DNA of 8,815 nt. It comes from Pseudooctadecabacter sp. (GTDB taxonomy: Bacteria; Pseudomonadota; Alphaproteobacteria; Rhodobacterales; Rhodobacteraceae). Positions within the stretch are counted from its first letter, which is position 1. Each line of letters opens with the position of its first letter. Both the position numbers and the translations under genes were made by a program. This document shows positions 6,911-8,815 of the stretch, piece by piece. The notes below the pieces were generated by a model. That model made no database searches and was not told the DNA's origin. It worked only from the letters and a program-made list of their open reading frames with translations. The stretch lies in contig JAHDFG010000075.1 in the NCBI GenBank assembly GCA_020628265.1, positions 1 through 8,815 on the forward strand, written 5' to 3'.

Positions 6911-7551
6911 TGAACAACTTTCTTGTCATCGTCGCCGCTATGAAGCGCATACTCGATCAAAGTGACAAGCGTTTCCCTGCGTGTGGTCAACGAAGGCGCC
7001 TCGAGCAGGGCTTGTTTTTCTTCAGGCTCGAACGGGCAAAGCATCGCTAGCGAGTTGATTAACAACTCCGGCTCTGCTTCCTTTATACCTTCCCAATCGG
7101 TGCTGAGCCCTCGATCCTCAAAGAACCGCGCAAGCAGATCCATAAGGCCATCCCGATCCAGCCCATGGTCGGTTTCCTCCGGCCCACGGTCCGCCTCAAA
7201 TCCAGTCCACTCGATCCGGCAACGACGATAGGGGGAGAACCCCTCAACCTCTTCACGGACCCTGAAACGGGATACACCGCTCAGCGTAATCATGTACCGG
7301 CCATCATCCGTCTCGGACATGGCGGTCACCCGCCCCGCGCACCCAATGGAATGCAGACGGCTGGTCCCGTCGGCCGCCTCAAACGGCTGGATCATACCGA
7401 TCAAGCGGCCGTTGGTTTTCAACGCGTCATCGAGCATCGCAAGGTACCGCGGCTCAAACAGATGCAATGGCAGACGCGCACGGGGCAGCAACAGTGCCCC
7501 GGGCAGCGGGAAAATCGGAATAACGTCGGGCAGATCGGTCGGCTTCACCAT
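6907..7551 (-). CDS. stand-alone Lon N-terminal (substrate-binding) domain protein
   Basis: This 214-residue protein consists essentially of the Lon protease N-terminal domain (LON/PUA-like) without the AAA+ ATPase or Ser-Lys peptidase parts. Visible landmarks are IPIFPLPGALLLPRARLPLH (11-30), FEPRYLAML (32-40), IGMIQP (51-56), IGCAGRV (69-75) and a helical C-terminal part with LLINSLAMLCPFEPEEKQALLEA (163-185). In Lon this domain recognises substrates. The free-standing bacterial form is common in alphaproteobacteria but its role is not settled. It should not be annotated as a protease. The ATG at 7551 is the only start before the conserved block, yet no clear ribosome site precedes it. It follows cnoX by 27 bases and overlaps the Trm112-like gene by four, so the three genes very likely form one operon. 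Confidence 0.92.
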   Translation of the reverse strand: MVKPTDLPDVIPIFPLPGALLLPRARLPLHLFEPRYLAMLDDALKTNGRLIGMIQPFEAADGTSRLHSIGCAGRVTAMSETDDGRYMITLSGVSRFRVREEVEGFSPYRRCRIEWTGFEADRGPEETDHGLDRDGLMDLLARFFEDRGLSTDWEGIKEAEPELLINSLAMLCPFEPEEKQALLEAPSLTTRRETLVTLIEYALHSGDDDKKVVQ

Positions 7552-7578
7552 AATACGGGATTTAGCCCTGTTGGCCGA

Positions 7579-8490
7579 TCAGGCAAATATCATCGAAGAC
7601 AGTTTTCGACGCCCGTTCAAGACGACCGGATCGGTCGGCTTCAGCGCATCAAAAACGGTGAACAACTGGGTCTTTGCAGCACCGTCGTTCCACTCCCGAT
7701 CACGACGGAAGAGCTCCAGCAATTCGTCGACTGCGGCCTCCGCATCACCGGCAGCGTTCAGCGCAACCGCAAGATCAAACCGTGCCTGATGGTTGTCGGC
7801 ATCTGCCTCGACGGCGGCCTTCAATTCGGCCACCGGACCGGCATCTACCGCCTGCCGCGCCAATTCAATCGCGGCACGGGCAGCCTCGACCTCGGAGGCA
7901 TCGGCGATCTCAACCGGAGCACCGTTCAATGCCGCCTCGGCCTCATCAACCTGTTCCAACGCCAGATAGGCACGTGCAAGCCCACCGTAGGCTGCGGCAT
8001 TCGCCCCGTCTTCCTGCAAGATCGCCGCAAAGGTTTCGGCAGCATCAGCAGCCGCACCTTCGGCCAGCATGGCTTCAGCTGCTTCAATTGCATCTGCCAG
8101 ACCATTGTCCGGCTCACCGGCCAGATCCGCGATCTTGTTCACAAATGCGCTCACTTCACTCGGCGGCAAAGCGCCCTGAAAGCCATCGACCGGCTGGCCC
8201 TGATAGAAGGCGTAGACCGTCGGGATGGACTGAACCCGCAACTGTCCCGCGACCGCCTGGTTCTGGTCGACATCGACCTTCACCATTTTCACGCGCCCGC
8301 CCGCAGCTTTCACAGCCTCTTCCAAAGCAGGGCCAAGCGTCTTGCAGGGGCCGCACCACGGTGCCCAGAAGTCCACAATCACCGGCACCTCTTGGGAGGC
8401 TTCGATCACATCCTGCATGAAGGTGGCATCGCCACCGTCTTTCACCAGATCATCCGCCGCAGCAGGCTGGCCACCACCAAGTTCAAGCAT
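7579..8490 (-). CDS. cnoX: thioredoxin-TPR chaperone, CnoX/YbbN type
   Basis: This 303-residue protein has an N-terminal thioredoxin domain (about 20-125) with the active site W45-C46-G47-P48-C49 and cis-proline P90 in SIPTVYAF. An Ala/Glu-rich helical region of TPR-like repeats follows, to the end (KLSSMIFA). This is the architecture of CnoX/YbbN, a holdase that protects proteins under oxidative stress and hands them to GroEL. E. coli CnoX has a degenerate active site (SxxC), whereas the intact WCGPC seen here matches the redox-active Caulobacter type. No signal peptide is seen, so it is cytoplasmic. The ATG at 8490 has GGAGGG 4 bases upstream (8495-8500). It heads the cluster with the LonN-domain and Trm112-like genes, 79 bases after xthA, with a candidate promoter in that gap. 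A plain thioredoxin label would miss the chaperone half. Confidence 0.93.
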   Translation of the reverse strand: MLELGGGQPAAADDLVKDGGDATFMQDVIEASQEVPVIVDFWAPWCGPCKTLGPALEEAVKAAGGRVKMVKVDVDQNQAVAGQLRVQSIPTVYAFYQGQPVDGFQGALPPSEVSAFVNKIADLAGEPDNGLADAIEAAEAMLAEGAAADAAETFAAILQEDGANAAAYGGLARAYLALEQVDEAEAALNGAPVEIADASEVEAARAAIELARQAVDAGPVAELKAAVEADADNHQARFDLAVALNAAGDAEAAVDELLELFRRDREWNDGAAKTQLFTVFDALKPTDPVVLNGRRKLSSMIFA

Positions 8491-8522
8491 TGATCCCTCC
8501 GGTCACATCTTGCGTTGGCGTC

Positions 8523-8551
8523 TATATGGGCAAGAGCCGGCCAAAGGCCAA
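8523..8551 (-). promoter_or_regulatory. candidate cnoX promoter
   Basis: On the minus strand TTGGCC (8546-8551) is followed after 17 bases by CATATA (8523-8528), with a predicted start about 26 bases before the cnoX ATG. Each hexamer is an imperfect match. Without a convincing xthA terminator, read-through from xthA is also possible. Confidence 0.3.
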
Positions 8552-8569
8552 GGGGCAAGCCAGTATTCG

Positions 8570-8815
8570 CTAAAGATCGAAGGTCGCAAAGACGGGAGCA
8601 TGGTCGCTGGGCTGTTCCCAACCACGAACATTCCGCAACACGCGACTGGAATGCGCGGCAGAGGCAATATCCGGTGTCGCCCAGACATGATCCAACCGCC
8701 GCCCCTTGTCGGCGGCATCCCAATCAGGGCTGCGATAGCTCCACCAGCTGTAAAGCCGCCCTTCTGGAATATCCTTGCGGGTCACATCGACCCAATTCCC
8801 TGCGTCTTGGGTCTG
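8570..8815 (-). CDS. xthA: exodeoxyribonuclease III, C-terminal fragment
   Basis: The frame enters from the right edge and ends at the TAG at 8570-8572, giving the last 81 residues of an exonuclease III / AP endonuclease of the endonuclease-exonuclease-phosphatase fold. The enzyme cleaves DNA at abasic sites and degrades 3' ends in base-excision repair. Visible blocks are LYSWWSYRSPDWDAADKGRR followed by LDHVWATPD, and the terminal GWEQPSDHAPVFATFDL, whose SDHAP carries the conserved catalytic Asp-His pair near the C-terminus. These match the Rhodobacterales xthA tail closely. A GTG at 8785 in this frame is internal, since the coding pattern continues to the edge. The N-terminal part, with the other metal-binding and catalytic residues, is outside the window. 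It lies upstream of and on the same strand as cnoX. Confidence 0.93.
   Translation of the reverse strand, partial: QTQDAGNWVDVTRKDIPEGRLYSWWSYRSPDWDAADKGRRLDHVWATPDIASAAHSSRVLRNVRGWEQPSDHAPVFATFDL

Noticed and set aside
7165..8493. A 442-codon plus-strand open frame covering cnoX and part of the LonN-domain gene.
   Set aside because: It is codon-aligned antisense to both genes. In that frame a stop needs a TTA, CTA or TCA codon in the sense genes, and these codons are rare in GC-rich genomes. Its product has no recognisable family features.
8539..8549. Small inverted repeat GGCC-AAA-GGCC after xthA as a terminator.
   Set aside because: The stem is 4 bp with a three-base loop and no T-tract, and it overlaps the candidate cnoX -35.
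1..8815. Search for a novel defence, mobile or RNA-based system anywhere in the window.
   Set aside because: Every long coding stretch belongs to a recognisable chromosomal family. The gaps are at most 108 bases, and no repeats, integrase, transposase or toxin-antitoxin pair was seen.

Overview
The window reads as chromosomal housekeeping DNA from an alphaproteobacterium, most likely Rhodobacterales (Roseobacter or Rhodobacter relatives). The basis is the GC-rich, codon-biased coding sequence, the protein-level resemblance of every gene to that order's versions, and an FtsK with a long Pro/Ala-rich linker. No mobile element, CRISPR array, rRNA or tRNA gene was seen. Genes fill almost all of the window; the longest gap between genes is 108 bases.

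Layout. (1) Positions 1-5436, minus strand: an amidase-signature enzyme, then a DapC-like class I/II aminotransferase, then ftsK, whose C-terminal gamma domain lies beyond the left edge. A weak hairpin with a T-tract and a candidate promoter separate the amidase from the aminotransferase. The aminotransferase and ftsK are 11 bases apart and almost certainly share a transcript. (2) Positions 5437-5516: an 80-base divergent control region. (3) Positions 5517-6722, plus strand: a UbiH/UbiF/COQ6-family flavin monooxygenase, the only plus-strand gene, probably for ubiquinone ring hydroxylation. Its stop codon is two bases from that of the next, convergent gene. (4) Positions 6725-8490, minus strand: a three-gene cluster of a thioredoxin-TPR holdase (CnoX/YbbN type), a stand-alone Lon N-terminal (substrate-binding) domain protein, and a 61-residue Trm112/UPF0434 protein that overlaps its upstream neighbour by four bases. 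(5) Positions 8570-8815, minus strand: the C-terminal end of exonuclease III (xthA), cut by the right edge.

Functional reading. The aminotransferase-ftsK pair would join a probable lysine/diaminopimelate step (precursor of peptidoglycan) to the division-septum DNA translocase. The xthA-cnoX-LonN-Trm112 stretch groups oxidative DNA repair with a redox-active chaperone and two small proteins of poorly known function. I found no clearly undescribed system. The better leads are the cnoX-LonN-Trm112 cluster, the ftsK transcript arrangement with a GANTC site in its candidate promoter, and a possibly leaderless start of the ubiquinone hydroxylase. All promoter calls were made by eye and are weak.
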